A stretch of DNA of 64,000 bases from Balneolales bacterium (GTDB lineage Bacteria; Bacteroidota; Rhodothermia; Balneolales; Natronogracilivirgulaceae). A program made the translations under genes and the position numbers. The first letter of the stretch is position 1, and the number at the start of each line of letters is the position of its first letter. Positions 62,536 through 64,000 of the stretch are shown piece after piece. Under the pieces are notes generated by a model, which was given only the letters and a program-made list of their open reading frames with translations, did no database searches and was not told where the DNA came from. Where the stretch lies: NCBI GenBank assembly GCA_007128425.1, contig SKXL01000077.1, positions 1 to 64,000 of the forward strand. The letters are read 5' to 3'.

Positions 62536-64000
62536 TCACATCTCGGTCCAGCGCTGCACTATGGGCAACCGCCGGCCGGATCCAAAGGCCTTTGAACTGA
62601 CCCTGAGTCCGGGAGCCGATTGCCTGCGCTTATACTCGTTGCGGTCGACCATCCGAATTACATCACGCACCTGATCAATATCAAATCCCAGTTCAGAAAT
62701 CATTCCTGCAGGCAGCTGATCCTCGATATAGGCTTTGAGAATGCCGTCAAGTATATCGTACTCCGGCAGGGAATCGGTATCTTTTTGATCGGGCCGAAGT
62801 TCGGCACTCGGCGGCTTTTCAATGGTGTTCCAGGGGATGATCTCTTTTCCATAATAGGAGTCATTGACCCAGCGAGAAATTGCAAACACCTCTGTCTTGT
62901 AGACATCTGAGAGGATAGACAAGCCCCCTGCCATATCCCCGTATAGTGTGCAATAGCCGACGGCAAGTTCCGATTTGTTGCCGGTGTTTAACAGCATATG
63001 ACCGAGTTTGTTTGATATGGCCATGAGAATTGCGCCTCTGCTGCGACTTTGCAGGTTCTCCTCGGTTGCGTCGAATTCCGTCTCACCAAAAACCGGTGCA
63101 AGCACATCCAGAAATGATTCGTAAATCGTATTTATGGGTAATTCGTACATCTGAATACCCAAGCTTCGGGAGAGCTTTTTTGAATCGGAAATACTTCCTT
63201 CGGATGAAAAACGGGATGGCATGGTGACCCCCAGCACATTATCCGATCCTACTGCTTCGCGGGCAATAACAGCGGTGAGGGCCGAATCGACTCCCCCACT
63301 CAGTCCCATGACCACCTTGCCGGTCATCCCGCTCTTTTCAACGTAATCGCGCAGGCCATGTACCAGTGCCCGGAAAATACGCTCCTCCACGCCCGGAATG
63401 GGTTTGATACACTCTCCGGAAACCTGGGGCTTCGGTTCGCCAGATTCAGGCCATTCAAAATCGGCAACGTCCTCTTCAAATGTGGCCAGTCTGACAAGCA
63501 CCTCGCCTTCCGATGAAATCACCGAGCTTATACCGTCAAAAATCAACTCCGTATTGGCACCGACCTGGTTTGCGTAAAAAAGCGGAATACCGAGCTGTCT
63601 GGCATGGCGCTTAAGCATATCCTCACGCATTTCCGGTTTTCGCTTTGTAAAAGGCGATGCCGATATATTAACAATCACCTCGGCCCCCAGATCCCTCAAT
63701 TCATATGCCGGGTCCAAATTGTAGGTATGGTAGTTGTACTCATTCTGGTTATTCCAGATATCCTCGCATATGGTAACACCCCACTTTCTACCGGCCCACT
63801 CCATCAGACGCATCTCCCGGTTCGGTTCGAAGTACCGGAACTCATCAAACACATCGTAGGTTGGAAGTAACGTCTTGTTCACGGTATCCACAATGCTTCC
63901 GTTTTGTGCGAGTATGGCAGCGTTAAACAGCGGCCTGCCCGTTGATCCATCATTTTTTCGAATGGTGCCAAAAAGCAGTGCCGTCCGGCCGGTCGCGCGC
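62536..64000 (-). CDS. nadE: Glutamine-dependent NAD+ synthetase (5' end off window)
   Basis: Makes NAD from nicotinic acid adenine dinucleotide with ammonia from glutamine. 488 residues are visible; the frame runs to the right edge (it reads ALLFGTIRKNDGSTGRPLFN before the GTG at 63889-63891), so the true start, with the glutaminase Glu, is missing. The glutaminase Lys is in VNKTLLPTYDVFDEFRYF and the Cys nucleophile in GVTICEDIWNNQ. The synthetase P-loop is VVMGLSGGVDSALTAVIARE. NTGNKSELAVGYCTLYGDMA and RPDQKDTDSLPEYDILD are also typical. Last gene in the window. Confidence 0.95.
   Translation of the reverse strand, partial: RATGRTALLFGTIRKNDGSTGRPLFNAAILAQNGSIVDTVNKTLLPTYDVFDEFRYFEPNREMRLMEWAGRKWGVTICEDIWNNQNEYNYHTYNLDPAYELRDLGAEVIVNISASPFTKRKPEMREDMLKRHARQLGIPLFYANQVGANTELIFDGISSVISSEGEVLVRLATFEEDVADFEWPESGEPKPQVSGECIKPIPGVEERIFRALVHGLRDYVEKSGMTGKVVMGLSGGVDSALTAVIAREAVGSDNVLGVTMPSRFSSEGSISDSKKLSRSLGIQMYELPINTIYESFLDVLAPVFGETEFDATEENLQSRSRGAILMAISNKLGHMLLNTGNKSELAVGYCTLYGDMAGGLSILSDVYKTEVFAISRWVNDSYYGKEIIPWNTIEKPPSAELRPDQKDTDSLPEYDILDGILKAYIEDQLPAGMISELGFDIDQVRDVIRMVDRNEYKRRQSAPGLRVSSKAFGSGRRLPIVQRWTEM

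Noticed and set aside
1-64000. tRNA, rRNA, CRISPR arrays, insertion sequences, prophage or riboswitches
   Set aside because: I looked for cloverleaf-like genes, regularly spaced repeats, transposase motifs and known leader patterns by eye and found none that I can support.

Overview
The window reads as one stretch of a chromosome from a Gram-negative member of the Bacteroidota/Balneolota/Rhodothermota (FCB) group. This placement is an inference. It rests on an AccD without its zinc-ribbon cysteines, a DUF3109 protein of the type common in Bacteroidota, a GldE-like CBS/CorC membrane protein, several OmpH/Skp genes behind bamA, and a class I (DhnA-type) fructose-bisphosphate aldolase. Balneolales is my best guess, but I see no rRNA or other marker that settles it. 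Almost everything is housekeeping. I see no phage, insertion sequence, CRISPR array, tRNA or rRNA.

Layout. 0-6.7 kb: the 3' end of rpsU, radA, a flippase-like membrane protein, fba with a clear terminator, dusB and serS. 6.8-8.9 kb: an Lrp/AsnC regulator whose promoter spacer is a 17-bp palindrome, overlapping a membrane protein of unknown function. 8.9-16.3 kb, all leftward: DUF3109-rpoN, then accD-tsaB and obgE-dprA, and a PmoA-family protein. 16.4-20.2 kb: a MacA-like adaptor and two MacB-type permeases without an ATPase gene. 20.5-24.2 kb: two M16 peptidase-family genes, one active and one lacking the zinc site. 24.6-27.4 kb: a KamA-type radical SAM enzyme with an altered substrate pocket, facing pyrC. 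27.5-34.1 kb: xseA, a CorC-like protein, an enoyl-CoA hydratase, PspA with a membrane coiled-coil partner, and thymidine phosphorylase. 34.2-39.3 kb: an unknown membrane-anchored protein, pdxB, an ABC exporter-like pair with a broken small third gene, and tatD.

39.6-51.4 kb, rightward: recA-recX, an AI-2E family permease, LD-carboxypeptidase, purN, purH, a terminator, then the rod-shape cluster mreB-mreC-mreD-mrdA-rodA. 51.5-64 kb, leftward: nadE (runs off the right edge), a MltD-like lytic transglycosylase, a CtpA-type protease, a PHP phosphoesterase, ribH, uppS, bamA, three OmpH/Skp chaperones and rnhB. From ctpA to the Skp genes the spacings are very tight, so envelope functions (undecaprenyl carrier synthesis, outer-membrane protein assembly, periplasmic chaperones and proteolysis) are probably co-transcribed.

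The points most worth a second look are the KamA-family enzyme with both lysine-binding aspartates replaced, the palindrome between the -35 and -10 elements of the Lrp gene, the PspA partner protein, the MacA/MacB locus without an ATPase, the decayed third gene of the ABC locus, and a structured intergenic RNA candidate near 24.2 kb. I found no clearly new multi-gene system.
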